Below the pieces are notes generated by a model. That model was not told the DNA's origin, searched no databases, and saw only the letters and a list, made by a program, of their open reading frames with translations. A program made the translations under genes and the position numbers. This document shows positions 33,645 to 46,506 of a DNA stretch of 64,000 bases, in pieces (the first letter of the stretch is position 1; each line of letters begins with the position of its first letter). Origin of the DNA: Bemisia tabaci (Eukaryota > Arthropoda > Insecta > Hemiptera > Aleyrodidae); assembly GCF_918797505.1 (NCBI RefSeq), contig NC_092800.1:4526001-4590000 (forward strand). The letters are read 5' to 3'.

Positions 33645-33902
33645 CTGCCGTGCTAACAATAAGTAAAAACGCTGTAAGAGCATTCGAATGTTGCCAAATT
33701 TCTTCTTAGAAAGTATATATTTTTGAAGAAAGTTGGGAATATTTTTCCTTGAAATTTTCAGACTTTTTGGGTCAAATTACGAATTAAATGCTCTGAGAAA
33801 TTGGAGGGAAACATTTAATAATTTTCTTGAAAATTCGTGATTTGTCGAAGGAAATTTGGCAACTCCTGATGGCTCATACGGCGTTCTTCCTTAGCATAGC
33901 AG
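33645..33902. mobile_element. family A palindromic MITE, copy 7
   Basis: CTGCCGTGCTAACAATAAG at the left and GGCGTTCTTCCTTAGCATAG (CAG) at the right, flanked by a perfect TATT duplication (33641-33644, 33903-33906). Confidence 0.85.
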
Positions 33903-35164
33903 TATTCTTGCATGACGTTTAACTGAAACATGTTATCAAACGCGACGTTAGACGATAATCGCCAATTAATCGAAAGCTCTTTTTATAGCTTTAAATGGTT
34001 CTATGCTCACTGAGAGCCTTCAACTCATCGGTAAGCACAGACTTGACAGTGCTTATTTTCAACACATACGGCTTGAAAGCTGCACCGATGGTGGCAATTT
34101 AAGTGCGCTGCAAGCTGCAAGACGCGGGGCAGGTAGCTTGAGTCAAAGGTTCAGTCAAAGAAGCCAGATCTGGCGATAAAAAACGATTATTTCACAATGA
34201 GCCGCATTGAAGAAATCTGCAGAGCTAAGATTAGATTGAACGTCGCACGACTGAAAATAAAAAATGTATAAAAAATTGATTTGTAAAAATTGACTTACTT
34301 ATATAGCTTTATTTTTTTACGTTTTGAGTCCTTTAAATTACCGCCACCATATAAAAATGGCTTGAAATAGTAATTTTACTTGCTCTTTACATCAAATTAG
34401 TTCCTACTTCTAGAAGTTCCCGGCTTGCTTCTCTCTTATTTCTACCCGAACATTTCCAAGGCCGGATTGCCTATAGTTACCAAGGGGCGTACCCCCTTAA
34501 AAACACCCGAATGTTTCGCTTACAAACTGACAACTCCTCTCTGATTGTAACAAAGTGCAATAATTTGAAGGATAACGTTTTATGATAATGAAAGAAGATT
34601 CTCAAAAAGTTCGCCTTCAAATGATCGTATAGGCCAAAAACCTACCGGAAAGTTCGAATAGTTACATATCCGCTCCCTGCGTGTGAAAATGATTGTGTGG
34701 GGTGAGGAGGTCAAATCGTCGTAAGTTAGAGTAATCAAATGATATCGAGAAGGCTGTATATCATTTCGGTGCAATAAGAAGCAAGATCAATGTTTAAGAG
34801 AAATTAGTTATCTTCAAAATGTATTGCATTTATCCTACATTTTTTTCCAGCTCGAATGAACAAGAACTCGTTGAGCTGTCACCGAATCTGGCGAATATGT
34901 TGGTTTCATCGTAACATGGGCTGATAAACACGTTTAAACCATGAAGTCAGAAGTTTTCAAAGTAGCAACTATCTTAAAAATTAATTTTTTTCCATTTAGT
35001 GTTCTGTAACGTTCGGAATAATGTTCTAACTAGTATAATCGCGAAACCCAGGGTAAATGCAAATGCAGTTTTACTCTATGCGATGAATTCCACAATAGAG
35101 GATTTGCACGAGACAATTTTATTTCTGTATATGAGAGTGCGTCATGAACTGCGTCTTTGGTATT

Positions 35165-35365
35165 TTTCATGATTTTTTTCCGATATAGGAAATAGTAGAG
35201 AAATATATTTAAAAAATTGTGTATTTCCTTCGGATAATACACCAAAAGAGAAAATCTGCTGGCTTGTGACGCTATCAGGCGGTATTTCCCATTTAAACGC
35301 ATGTATTTTGGCAGATCAGGACAATTGATCATTATCTCCTCTAAAAATTCTTCATTTTAGAAATC
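35165..35365. mobile_element. family B fragment
   Basis: CGGTATTTCCCATTTAAACG, CATGTATTTTGGCAGATCAG and ATTATCTCCTCTAAAAATTC match the left-arm orientation of family B. Confidence 0.6.
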
Positions 35366-35379
35366 GAGGATGTTCACAA

Positions 35380-35500
35380 AAAATCAGTTTGAACTTTCTT
35401 CCTGCTATAAGGATCCATGCAATTTCGAAACTTCAAACACGTATTTCTCGAAATAGCAAAAACTGCACTTGTGCGCCTTGTCCTCCAAGCCCCTCTTATG
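35380..35500. mobile_element. I-family right-end fragment
   Basis: GGATCCATGCAATTTCGAAA through AAAAACTGCACTTGTGCGCC and TCCAAGCCCCTC matches the right portion of the I family. It supplies the empty-site sequence for the insertion at 7185-8325. Confidence 0.6.
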
Positions 35501-35645
35501 AATTACATTTTGCAATGAGGAACCACTATCTTTGGCTCTCCCATAAAAGCACATATCCACATAGGAAAACCAATGGCATGTATATGTTGTTTCCAAAATG
35601 GGCCAGAAACAGTGGTTCCTCATTGCAAAATGCAATCCATATGAC
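35500..35645. mobile_element. E-family hairpin MITE
   Basis: TTACATTTTGCAATGAGGAA pairs with TTCCTCATTGCAAAATGCAA. ATGGCATGTATATGTTGTTT and GGGCCAGAAAC place it in the E family. It abuts the I-family fragment. Confidence 0.7.
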
Positions 35646-36029
35646 CTTTCACCGCACTCGTCCTCGATCGCACGAATACTCGGAATAGTTGGGACGATTT
35701 GGCAAGGGTGGTTGGCCCTCGGCGTTAAAAGCTGCCTCCGCGCTTCTCCGTAGGCGAAGACAGGAGACGCGGCGCAATGCGCGGGCATCATTTTTTACGT
35801 TGCAACGATAATTAATCACAATTACGGATCGGCCGTTGTGAGTTCGCGGGTCGCGCCGAACCACATGAGCGTTTAGCGCACCGAGCACCGGGCACCGCGC
35901 ACCGGTCGTGTCGTCACCGTATTAATAGATGGGCCACGCCGGAAAAGTTTCGCTTTCTCCTGCCTATTTAACTTGCGGGGCAACTTCAACTTCAAGCCGC
36001 TTGACGGAAAGGCTGTTTATGTACATTGT

Positions 36030-36325
36030 CGGATTGAGCATCTGAACACTTTAGGTCTAGCTGTCGAGGTTTGGATCACACATCTGAAACTTCATTTCTT
36101 ACATCTGAAGTACTTCGGGTTTCACATCCGAAAAACTTCGGTTCTCACATCCGAAAAATTTCGGTTCTCACATCTGAAGTACTTCAAATGTAAGAACTGA
36201 AGTTTCAGATGTGTGATCCGAACCTCGACAGCTAGACCTAAAGTGTTCAGATGCTCAATCCGAAAACTTCAAAGATCCATATGACCTAAACTTCAAGTCC
36301 CACGCACGAGGTTTTTTTCTTCGTG
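36030..36325. mobile_element. C-family palindrome, left end truncated
   Basis: AGGTTTGGATCACACATCTG and its inverse CAGATGTGTGATCCGAACCT enclose repeated TCACATCCGAAAAA(C/A)TTCGG. The right terminus CACGCACGAGGTTTTTTTCT is present; the matching left terminus is absent. Confidence 0.75.
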
Positions 36326-39300
36326 AGGGAAACACATAGCAGTTTTTCAAAAAGGATGGGCAAGGTACGTATTTGCTGGACAAGTAGTGGCGACGAGGCA
36401 GTAGAAAAAGTCGACAAAAATAATTTGTTTTCAATGCCGGAATTTTGAGTTTGCGGCACTGCTGCACCTCCGCACAGGCCCCGTTTGGTGAAATATTTGA
36501 CAAAGAGTCTACCTAGAGGGTAATTTGAAAATATGAAACATTCAGCACAATCCAGACGGGGTTGGAAAGGGCTCTAAATGATACTCCTCTTTTGTTTTAA
36601 ACATCGTGCTGATTCGATTTTCTAGCGAAAAATAAAGCAAGCCAAAAAATCCTGAAAATTGTCAATCACATACGCAGATTTTGAGTCTCAGCTTTTGAGG
36701 AGGCTACGGTTTTAAGGGATAAAGAATATATATTGGGCCTCTTCTGCCCGCAGGGGTATTGCAAAAGTACACGATGCTGATAAGTATCATGATGGCGTGT
36801 TCCGAGGACCGTTAAAATTTCTGTCGGTGGTATTCTGTGTGATAATATTCTCTTTTGTGTGATATCTCTTGCATGGTTAACGTAAGTTAAAGACACCCAG
36901 AATAATTTCAATTTTTATGTTTAAAATAAAAAAAATATTTTAAGCTGCAGCCCCAAACCGTTCAGGAATAAATCGACCCTTTTTAATTTCATGATCCATG
37001 CAGAAATTTTGGTTTATCCTGTACTGTTTACTTGTTGGTTATTCTGATACAGAGAAAAAAGAAGACGTCATGAATCACCAGAACCATCGTCGCGTTTGGA
37101 ATGCCATTAGTCGATAGAAAAACAAAAACTCGCGGTTTGAGAACAATTTTACGGATATTTTCGTTACATTTTAAATAAAATTGAGATATTTTCCAAAGAT
37201 GGAACCAAAATCCCGAAATCACCATAAAAAAGTACCAAGTTGTTACTCAATCTCTTTAGTGTATAATTGTTTTACACAGTGCTAGTGCACTGCACGTGGC
37301 TTAACAGTTGCTAACATATGTTTAAAGTAAATTACAGATGGTTTGTGAATTTCTCTCATTTGACTGAGTATTTCTACAGTTTAGTGGCAAAAAAAGTCCA
37401 AGTTAGGATGATGTCGGCGGCAAGTCAAGAAAGGGTGAAACATGAACCGCTAGTACGTCATTTTGATCAGAACTTGCTGATGAATATCAGCACAAATCAG
37501 TGGAAAGAAGGTGGAGAGAGACACATTCATGTTAGAAGAGAATGAACGAGCGTAGAACCACCCTTAAAAGGAAATAAGTATACAAAGTTGCGTATTCAGG
37601 GTCGGACTGACAAATGCAAGCAACAATCCATGCCTTTGCCCAGGGATAGAATTTTTAATTACTACGAATAAAAAACAGAGCACTCTTAATTCAGACCCGC
37701 CATGCACTCAAAATGACCAAACTCTTAAAAAATTGAAATTCTAACCTGATCTAAAAAAAGTTTTGCATACCTTCAGCCGTAACTACTGGCACTCCTGCAA
37801 CATGGAAAAATACGTTTGGATGTACCTGACGGTTATAACAATGGCATGTTTTGAATTAGGTGAAAAATCTCAACTTAAAAATACAAATAAATTTCATGAA
37901 AATCTCTTAACTTGTTTGAGAATCTCATCACTCGAACACGGTTGTGAAAATTAGTCAAATAGAAAACTACTTCCAATCTCTATAAGGAAATTGGAATGTT
38001 AAATGTCAGTCCGACCCTTTAGGTAATATTTACTTTTGGAATTTTTTTTCTTGATGGGATCTTTTGGAAGCATATGGCTTGGCTAAATCAAAAAATACAA
38101 AACTATAAAAATCTATTGAAATGGTGATTGAGAAAAATTATTTAAATACAATTCCATCGTTATAAATTATGAAAAGACAAGCGAAACACGTGATTTTTAT
38201 GAGTGCACGAACTAACATCTCTCCACTTGCTCGAACTTCCTTAATAGTCCTTAAATGATTCGGGTAGCATGTCAAATTTCAGTCGACCTTTTTCGTTTAA
38301 AACCACCGATTAATATTTAAAAATTAAGAAAAAAAGCATCATAAGAAAAGGAAAATAGAAGTCGAAATCCCGAAAAAGTAATTGCTGCGTATTTAATCAC
38401 CATGTACCATTATTAGTCGTTCTATTATCAAAATAATGTACTCGCGTTACGCTGGCTGTAAGGAAAGACAACATACGCGCATCTGAAATTTGCCAAATTT
38501 CCTCAGATAAAATATTTGATTTGGAACACACATTTGATTAGAATACACACATTTCCTCTTAAACTTCAGCACCCTCTTTGTAAAACTCTCTAAAAATTAA
38601 AAAAAAAGTCTAGAAAGTTTTCAGAGGAAATTTGACATGTTTGAGGGCTTACGTCGTCGTTTTCTGTGGGAAAAAAATGTAACTCCATTTTAATGTAGCC
38701 AAATTTCTCTTCGCAAATTGCAGAGTAACCAGGAGCATCTTGAGCATCTCTAACTGAAAATTTTACGGATTTTCCCTCAGATTTCATGCAAAAATCAGAC
38801 AAAATTTGGAAGTAAATTGCACAATTAAGTACATTTTTGTATTATAAATTGATTCTCTGAATCAATTTGGCAACTTTGGATCGGAGTTACGTTTTTTCGT
38901 CCGGAAAACGACGATATGGGGTTTTTCCTTAGGGTGGCAGTGTCATGCTCTTCCTTCGTTCGCGGAACATTGAAATAAAAAACGATAAATCACGCTGAGA
39001 AGGTTACGTTCCCTAAAGGAAGTAGGCTAATTCTTGGCTAATTTTATCAGTTTTGTCTCTTTTCCTACCTTGGTTTTCATTCAGGAGAGCGGGACCCGAA
39101 ACTCTTTGATAAATACCTACAGTGCAAGCGCATCCTAACTTTTGAGTCAGAAATAAAAAAAAATTAAAAGAAGGAAATTAAAAATACTAAAAGAGGGGGA
39201 GAGAGTGGAGACCTGAAACGAGAGATCCCAGAAAAAACAGTAATAATTCATTGACTAGCGGCTTTCATGCACTTTTAGTACAGCGTAACAAAAATTAATT

Positions 39301-41206
39301 TATTCTCGTGGTCTAAATTTAAATTCTCTCTTCTGCTGTCATTTTGTTCCCATGTCACCCCGGATAAAGCGGCTTCTCTTTTGATTCGAGTTCGGCCCAA
39401 TCTTACGAGTTGATCATAAGACGAGCTTGCTTCACTCCTTTTCTTTTACAAATGAATCTTTTCTTCTTCAGAGATTTCAGTCCCCGTTTCAATTTTTTTT
39501 CGAAGCGATGGCTCTGTCAAAAGTTATCTCACGTCCAAGCTAACTACAATGGCTACCGTTTTTGTACGGGCGAGATATTGTCCTTCCTATGAAAATTATT
39601 GTCTAACTTTTGTAAAAGTCCGTAATAAATCGAGGCATCCTTTATGAAAGTTCGTGAACATATAAATTGAAGTATAAAGAACCAGGAAAGAAAAATTGAG
39701 AAAAATTAAACTAGCAACACGTTCGTGCTGTTTTTTTCTACAAATATATCTCCTTCATTTCATCATCTTATTGACATTTGTTTAAAAAAAGGATGAATTT
39801 TATAATTAAAACCGTCTCGAGATACGCCATGTTGGGATGAACTTCTCAACAACACCTGGTGTTTCTCACGCAGTGAGTCATTTTGACAAAATTATTGAAC
39901 AAATGGAAAAATCCACTTCAAGCGGCTTATACTTCAAAATACTTAAGTTTTGACAAAAGCGATCAAAAATATTTAAGTCATCAAAGTTTTCAAAAAGAGA
40001 ATCAACCTCGTTCTTATTTGTAACCGGTCCTATCAAATATAAAATTCAAATAAATAAATACACTTCTGAGAATTGGAGTGACCGTGAGATCGTAAGAAGG
40101 ACACAGATTCCGTTCTAAAATTGAAGCGAGCCTCACGATTTGATTACGAGGAACATACAACTATTTATACTCGTGGGATGATTTTTTGCCTATCTAAAAA
40201 ATGAAGGCGAACCGCTTTCAATGCTTCTGAGACAATCACGAGGCGTAACTGTGTTTTATCGTTATATTTTTACTCTCGTCTTATCATTGTTTTCTCGATG
40301 TATTGATTATGACTGATAAACCACCTTTGTTTTACAATTTGAAATATCATGAAAAATTTGATTTTTGAAATTAATTTCAATTTTTTAAGTTGAAAAATTA
40401 TGAAAATTAGGACATCTTAATATAGACGATAATCTCTCTTGGGTTGGAAATTCGACCATTCCACATCCTACCTAGAGGGATATTTCAGTGGAGGCATATT
40501 CTCATACACAGGGATGGTGATGGGATGGGGGATGGTTTTCTGCGTGGTTGAGGGAGGCGTAGCCCCCGGAAGAGGGGAGGGGGAGGTGCTGCGCGTGCTC
40601 ACCACGCAAAGGTGAACTGTAGCCAGTGAACACGAAATAATTATGTTAAACATCGTTCCGCAAGTTCCCGGTGAGGAGAAAAGACAGGGTAGGGGGGGTT
40701 GGAGGGGGCGGAGCAGGGGAGGGTCGGGGTGAATTTACGAGACGGAACCGGGCCGGGCAAATACGAGTGTGGATAAGGATGTGAATATTCTGTGGCGTTG
40801 CCAAGCTGTCGGAAAAAGTGAAAAAAATAATGAGATTTTATACAGCGAAAAAAGAGGGAATTGATGAAGAAGAGGCGAAAGAGAATGAGGAGATGGAGAG
40901 AAAAGAAAGGGAGGAGGAAGCAGAGAAAGGAGGAGGAGCAGAGGAGAATAATGCAATTACTGATTTTGAATGCGTTCGGGAGTCAGAAGCCTGCATTAAC
41001 CCTAAAAATTTAATTTTTGTCTATTTCTGTTTATTTCTTTGCATGTTTCCTATAAAAAGCACAATTGAGTGCAGCGCATTGTGATACGCATCATATCAGT
41101 CTCTTAAAAACAATTTTTTGTGCCCTTTTACTCTTGAAAGCTTCATTTTTCAAAGTTTGTTCGAATATGAGGTGGAAAATTCTTGGAGTAATTTTGACCA
41201 TATTAG
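36326..41206. other. mostly unique sequence with one composite repeat
   Basis: Apart from 38450-38940 no repeat family was recognised. 40840-40950 is a purine-rich run (GAGGAGGAAG-type). No coding signal is seen. Confidence 0.45.
38450..38940. mobile_element. composite of diverged family A and a GTAACTCCAT palindrome
   Basis: The outer left (GGCTGTAAGGAAAGACAACA, ATTTGCCAAATTTCCTC) and outer right (GGGTTTTTCCTTAGGGTGGC, AG) are family A-like. Inside, 38667-38911 is bounded by AAAAAATGTAACTCCATTTT and its inverse GGAGTTACGTTTTTTCG, a second palindromic family also seen truncated at the left edge of the window. Confidence 0.6.
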
Positions 41207-41400
41207 ACGTGTCGTCAGTTCTATTGGCGCTTGTTTCCATTTCGCTTGCGAGTGATCGCGATGCAATCAACCAATAGCGATCGAGGATTGACCGCGGCCC
41301 AATCGTGAGCGTAGTCAATCCTCGACCCCTGTTGGACGACTACATCCCGGTCACTTGCCAGCGAAATGGAAACAAAGTGCCAACTTAGCTGACGATACCT
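41207..41400. mobile_element. palindromic MITE
   Basis: GTCGTCAGTT, TTGTTTCCATTTCGCT and GATCGAGGATTGAC at the left recur inverted as GTCAATCCTCGA, AGCGAAATGGAAACAA and GCTGACGAT at the right, giving arms of ~85 bases. Confidence 0.8.
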
Positions 41401-41620
41401 CTATGATCATAGTGGCACGGCTAAGAGGAAGGAGGGGGGTCCAGGGGGTCTGGACCCTTCCCATGCCCGGAAAATCACGTTACGTGGTTTTTAGGAGTTT
41501 TTTACTTTTGAATCTCATTCCTCTCCTACCTGAAAAATTTCAGGCTACGCCACTGGTGGGTTTCGCTTATTTTAGCTGCCACTACCGCACTGTTACTATA
41601 ACTTTTTAGTCTTGCATTTT

Positions 41621-41868
41621 CTGCCGTGCTAAGGAGAAAGGCCGTATGAGCCTTCAGACGTTGCCAAATTTCCTTTGTCAAATCACTAATTTTCAAGAAA
41701 ATGTGTGTATATTTTTCTTCCAATATCTCAGGTAATTTTGCTTGAAATTTGATCTAAAAAGTCTGAAAATTTCAAAGACAAATATCGACAATTTTCCTCA
41801 AAAATATACATTTTATCGGTGAAAAAACTCTCGAATGTTCATAACGGCGTTCTTCTTTATCACGGCAG
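41621..41868. mobile_element. family A palindromic MITE, copy 9
   Basis: CTGCCGTGCTAAGGAGAAAG and GCCGTATGAGC at the left; ACGGCGTTCTTCTTTATCAC (GGCAG) at the right. The 4-bp duplication TTTT lies on both sides. Confidence 0.85.
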
Positions 41869-42531
41869 TTTTACTGTGTGGTCATTTTAACGTTACGAGG
41901 GAAACGATTTTTCGGTTTTTTGGAACAATTCGGCAACAGGGAGCGGTCTTCCCGTTCCGGAGTGGATGTCGAGTACGAGGCTCTTAGTCTGTCAATTTGA
42001 GCATTAGCCCGATCGCTTCCCGGTTTTTGAGTGACTCGAACACAAGTTATGTTTTTGATGCCGGCAAAACGGGCTTCGAGCCCTAATTGGAGGAGACAAC
42101 GTTTGTCACACGGCGACCGGCAATTGCCTCGGAAACGCGCCCGCGCTCTCGGCCTCCAACGGACGTCCTCCCCGACTTTAAGCGTCCTGAACAGGAGGAA
42201 AGCTGCCAAATGGAACCGGGAATTCGCCCATTTTGAAACGCCTTCAAATTGAACGGAGCTCTTGCATGCGTGAGGGATTCGCGATTTAAATACCGATCCC
42301 TTGGTAACATTTCACGAAAAACACGACGGTACCACTGGCTTTCTCTGAAATCAACTCTAAAGCTCAAAAAAAACTCTTAGAGTTGGTAATGGAGGGGATA
42401 TCCCACGCTACTCTGAGTCCACCTCTTCATCAAGACAAACTTTCTACGCAAAGATAGGGAGCAAATACATTAGCAGGGTTGCCGTGTTTTCAGTTTTAGA
42501 GTCCCTAAACAAGGTTCCTGAACAAGGTCCT

Positions 42532-43726
42532 GCAGGCTTATTGTTAAAATTGATAGACAAAGCGATAGACAAAGAAGACATAGGGAGTATGGGGCTATCC
42601 TATCGGTTGAAATGGGTGGTTCTTAGAGACTGAGAGGGTAAATGATGGACTAACTATATGGTCTCTCGTGGGTTGCCGTTAATTATAGTCTATTACCTAC
42701 CTCCTATGTCCATTGCAACCACCTGTTTCCACCATTAGGATCCTTCGACAGGGCCGGATTAAGGGGGTGGCCACAACTGCCGCGGCCCATGGCGTCAAAT
42801 GTAGGGGGTGGCAAATTTTGCAATTTTTTTAAATGCAGCTAAAAAGAAAAATTGGATTCAGAAAAAAAAAAAAAATTACGAACGAGAAAAGTTGACAAAA
42901 TCTCTCATTTCCTGAGAGTATATCTCTAATTTTGTCGTCCTTCTGTGATACAATAGACAGCACCTTTAATTAGCCGAGTTAAGACTAAGAGAGAAACCGA
43001 ACACGGAATTTGGCCTGGAACGGCGCGGCGCAGAGAGCAATGATGACGAGAACGTGAGATGAAAAGGAGAAACCCTCGGCGCGGCGGTCGGTATGTAACA
43101 CATTTTAGCGCCTACAAGACTGCATGAATACTTCACGCATCGCGCCAAAGACAATGCGGTCGCTGCGGTCAGCAGCGGGCAGCGTGAAGCGCATAGCGCC
43201 TACAAGACTGCATAAATACTTCACGCATTGCGTCAAACACAGTGCGTGCAGCAGCGCCGGCCCGAAACACATAGCGCATGTAAGAGTAAGACTGTAGGAA
43301 TACTTCACGCATTGCGCTAAACACAGTGTGATCAGCGCGGCGCGGCGGCGGAAGTTAAAATTATTAAACCACATTTATGTTTGTTCTTTCATAATTGTTT
43401 GGTTCATTTCTTATAAATGGAAGACCTTGTTCATACAGAGATAGGTTTACGGAACTTAACTTTCGCGCCATGTTCCGTGAAATTTTGCTAGTAGTGTTAA
43501 CAGGGCTTTCGCAAAAAATGTGACCAAGACGAGTAAACGCGTCTTATACACCCCTCCCCCTCCGGCACGTTCACCTGATGGTTTTTATTGGTGTTTCAAA
43601 ACGAATGAGGCGGCAAAATACAGGCGGCCCATGGGCGACAAGTAAGTAAATCCGGCCCTGTCCTTCGATGTAATTTTTGTTTTCTTTGTCTACAGCTTTA
43701 TCTATCAATTTCAACAATCAGCCCTC
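42532..43726. mobile_element. H-family palindromic element interrupted by hAT copy 2
   Basis: The left end reads CAGGCTTATTGTTAAAATTG and continues with GATAGACAAAGCGATAGACA. The right end is the inverse, with GTCTACAGCTTTATCTATCA then CAACAATCAGCC. The hAT element at 42749-43660 splits the right arm. Without it the element would be about 280 bp, like its relatives at 30413 and 43851. Confidence 0.75.
42749..43660. mobile_element. non-autonomous hAT-type element, copy 2, nested
   Basis: It has the same CAGGGCCGGATTAAG and AAATCCGGCCCTG ends as copy 1. Perfect 8-bp duplications TCCTTCGA lie at 42741-42748 and 43661-43668. Internal CGCCTACAAGACTGCAT units lie at 43109 and 43197, with a diverged third near 43273. 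It has inserted into the right arm of an H-family palindrome, whose sequence resumes after the duplication. Confidence 0.9.
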
Positions 43727-43850
43727 CAGAGAGCCTCCCCCTCCCCCCAAAACTATGTCATTTTATTCAGTCGCTAAATATCGGTAGACCTTAGTGAGGG
43801 GTAACCACCCTAGCTAGGTTTATGCTCCGGATGACAATCAAGGAGAGCTG

Positions 43851-44138
43851 CAGCCTGATTGTTGACATTTTGTGTTTTTCGGATAGACATAGATGACATA
43901 GGTTAAAAGGCGGAGCGTGATTGGTCGGTTATGTTTTATCGCTGCTTTGTCGAGCCTATGTCGGGTGGAACTCACGACAAGCTAACGGCACCTCTTAAGT
44001 TTCCGACGGTATGTCGTCCATCTCACCTGACAAAGGTACGATAAAGCAGCGATAAGACAGCCGACCAATCACGCTCCGCCTTTTAACCCATGTCATCTAT
44101 GTCTATCCAACAACCACAAAATTTTAACAATCAAGCTG
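43851..44138. mobile_element. H-family palindromic MITE with near-perfect arms
   Basis: The ends are CAGCCTGATTGTTGAC and its inverse GTTAAAATT-type sequence finishing CAATCAAGCTG. Arms of ~110 bases share GGCGGAGCGTGATTGGTCGG and ATCGCTGCTTT with their inverses. CTG on both sides may be a short target duplication. Confidence 0.75.
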
Positions 44139-45719
44139 CTGGAACTACAAATCAGGGCTCAGGGCTGAAAATTTCCCAGGACTGATTGGCCAGCGCGGAG
44201 ACCGGGAAAGCGGGTTACCGATTTGACCCCGGAGTCCGGCGACCGAATGCACCGAGCGGGTCACACGCGCGACCGAGACGGCCGATAATTACCGATGCAG
44301 ATTGGCTATTCACTTATTCAGGCATCCAGATTCGGAATCACACACGTCTCTGATCGGCGATCGGTGGCTCCTCCCGGAGCGATCCATTAGCATCGATCAT
44401 CGAGGATCGAGCATGGAGCAGGAACGACCGGGAGCGCGAGTGGGCGCGCTCGCCTACCGTGCAGGTGGCGCGCTCTTGCGCCGGATCACGAATCAGATTA
44501 ATAGGTGGCTATCCTATCAATCACATTCGCGTGAGGGGACCCCTCCCCCCGCCCCGCCGTCGCAACGCGGTGGGGATCACGCTCCCATCGAGACCGCGGC
44601 GCGCTCTAGCAGGTATTTAATTAGATATTGACTCACTTCTTCCAGCCATCGTGCTCCGGCCAGTTTTGCATCTCGCCGGCTGTGTTGTCAAATCGGGCAC
44701 GAATTTCGGTTTTTTAGACGATTCCGTGCGATAGCATTAGAATTGGCTGATCCAGAAAGATAGCCAGAAAGAGAGGAGGAAAGGGAAGAGGGCTCCTTAG
44801 AACCAAAGGAGCCGGGGAATCCCTAGACAATTGTGTGGATAAAATCTTCCCCTCCCCTCGATCGAACTCTAAACAGATTTAACTCAGTACATGTTAAACA
44901 TTTGGAATTTAAAAATTGGCGGATTTTATACCAGATCGTTTGTTTAGGTAATTGATGGTGTAAAATATGAGGGAAATTCAGCAAAAATAAGATGGCATTA
45001 AAGCTGTAAACTACACAGTAGGTGCGTCGTGGGTTCAGAAACGACCCCCTTTCTCCCTTACAGAAGGCAAACTCTCGGTTTGATATTGGTCTGGCCCCAA
45101 ACAATTTCAGTAAATTTTCACATGAAAAAAATGTAATACCACGTTTTTTTTTTTTTTTTTTTTTGCATCTGCCCTTCCCTTTGACTCCGCCACTCAGTAA
45201 CACCAGGGTCACAATAAATGAAACATTTATGAAATTCTTTGGACACTTTGAAGAGCTACTAAAAACATCCGATCAAAATTTATGTATCACACAAACTTTG
45301 AATCTGAATTTCGTGCTACGCGTTATGTGTCACCTCTTTAATTCAGTTTTCATTGCTTGACAGAAAGGCTAATTTTGGAGTTGGAGAGAAATCCAGAATT
45401 TTCTCGCTAAATTTGGCAATCCGGACGGTGGGGCCACGATGAAGCTAATTGAACAGCCGCGATGGTGAACGAACCGTCCCAGTCCAGCTGACCAATAGCA
45501 GGGAAGGATTGGCTGCGGAGGTGGCGCGCTCGAATACTGACTGCCTCTCAGCTAACTTAAGTTCATAATTTTGTGTAAGTTTGAAAATTCTTGAATTTTT
45601 TCTCTCAATAAGTCGAATTGTTCTCGGGATTTTATCGACTAACTGGATTATTACACGATAAAGCTACTTTATTGGTTGGAAGTGGTGTGAAACATTAGCG
45701 CTTGTTAAATATTCATTCT
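44139..45719. other. GC-rich block then AT-rich sequence, no gene seen
   Basis: 44160-44640 is GC-rich with open frames that resemble no family. A poly-T tract lies at 45147-45166. Confidence 0.4.
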
Positions 45720-45910
45720 GAAGTTTATGACAGAGGCATGGCGTGCTTTGAGATGTATCGATTATAGGCCATTAAAGCCCATGGAAAGGGATCGACAAAC
45801 GAGGTGTTTGCAACGAACACCTTAATAATCGATTCTTTACCTTGCTTTCAAATGGGGAAATATCGATAGTCAATCATTCACGTTCCACCACCGGTTTATG
45901 ACGCCAGAAG
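45720..45910. repeat. L repeat, copy 2
   Basis: GGTGTTTGCAACGAACACCT then TAATAATCGATTCTTTACC is the inverse of 31620-31680. The similarity continues on both sides. Confidence 0.55.
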
Positions 45911-46146
45911 TACCTTGGGGTTTGTTTGCACTTAGATCCGCATGATTGGGTGCATTTGCAGCATATAATGGGAAATTCTCGTCAAACATTTTCTTGACAA
46001 ATTCAATTACCCCAAAAAATTTGGATATGAGCTCAATTTTTAGATCAAGAATTTACGAAGAAATCAAGTGTTGCATGAAGTGCAACGCCACCCTGACATG
46101 AAATTTCCACTTTGTCTTCCACGCCAAAAACCGAAGAGTACAATTG

Positions 46147-46199
46147 GCACTTGACGTGCTATGCCGTAACTTGACGTGCTATGCCGTAACTTGACGTTC
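46147..46199 (+). repeat. 20-bp tandem repeat
   Basis: ACTTGACGTGCTATGCCGTA occurs twice, followed by a partial ACTTGACGT. Confidence 0.9.
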
Positions 46200-46201
46200 A
46201 T

Positions 46202-46506
46202 GATGATTGTTCATAAGCATTTTGTGATTAACAAGTAGTACATCAATCAATTACTAATTTACCACGAGAAATTTCGATTGCAAGAAACACCCTACAACGT
46301 ACCACCATGGTCCGAATATGACAAAGTTATGTGTTATGTGCTTGCCGTGTTGATCGTCAAACGGAACAGGTCGCATCGTCGAGCTATGCCACCGGCAAGA
46401 TTCGCCTTCATTTGAAAAGGTATGCAACACGGGCTCCCTGACGTTAAAATAGTGGAATCCAGGCGCTAACCCAAGTAACCGTAAGAATAACACATCAAAC
46501 TCTGAT
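46202..46506 (+). repeat. K repeat, copy 1
   Basis: It shares CATTTTGTGATTAACAAGT, TTTCGATTGCAAGAAACACC, GATTCGCCTTCATTTGA and GGCGCTAACCCAAGT in order with 47365-47665. Reading frames differ between copies, so it is probably noncoding. Confidence 0.75.
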
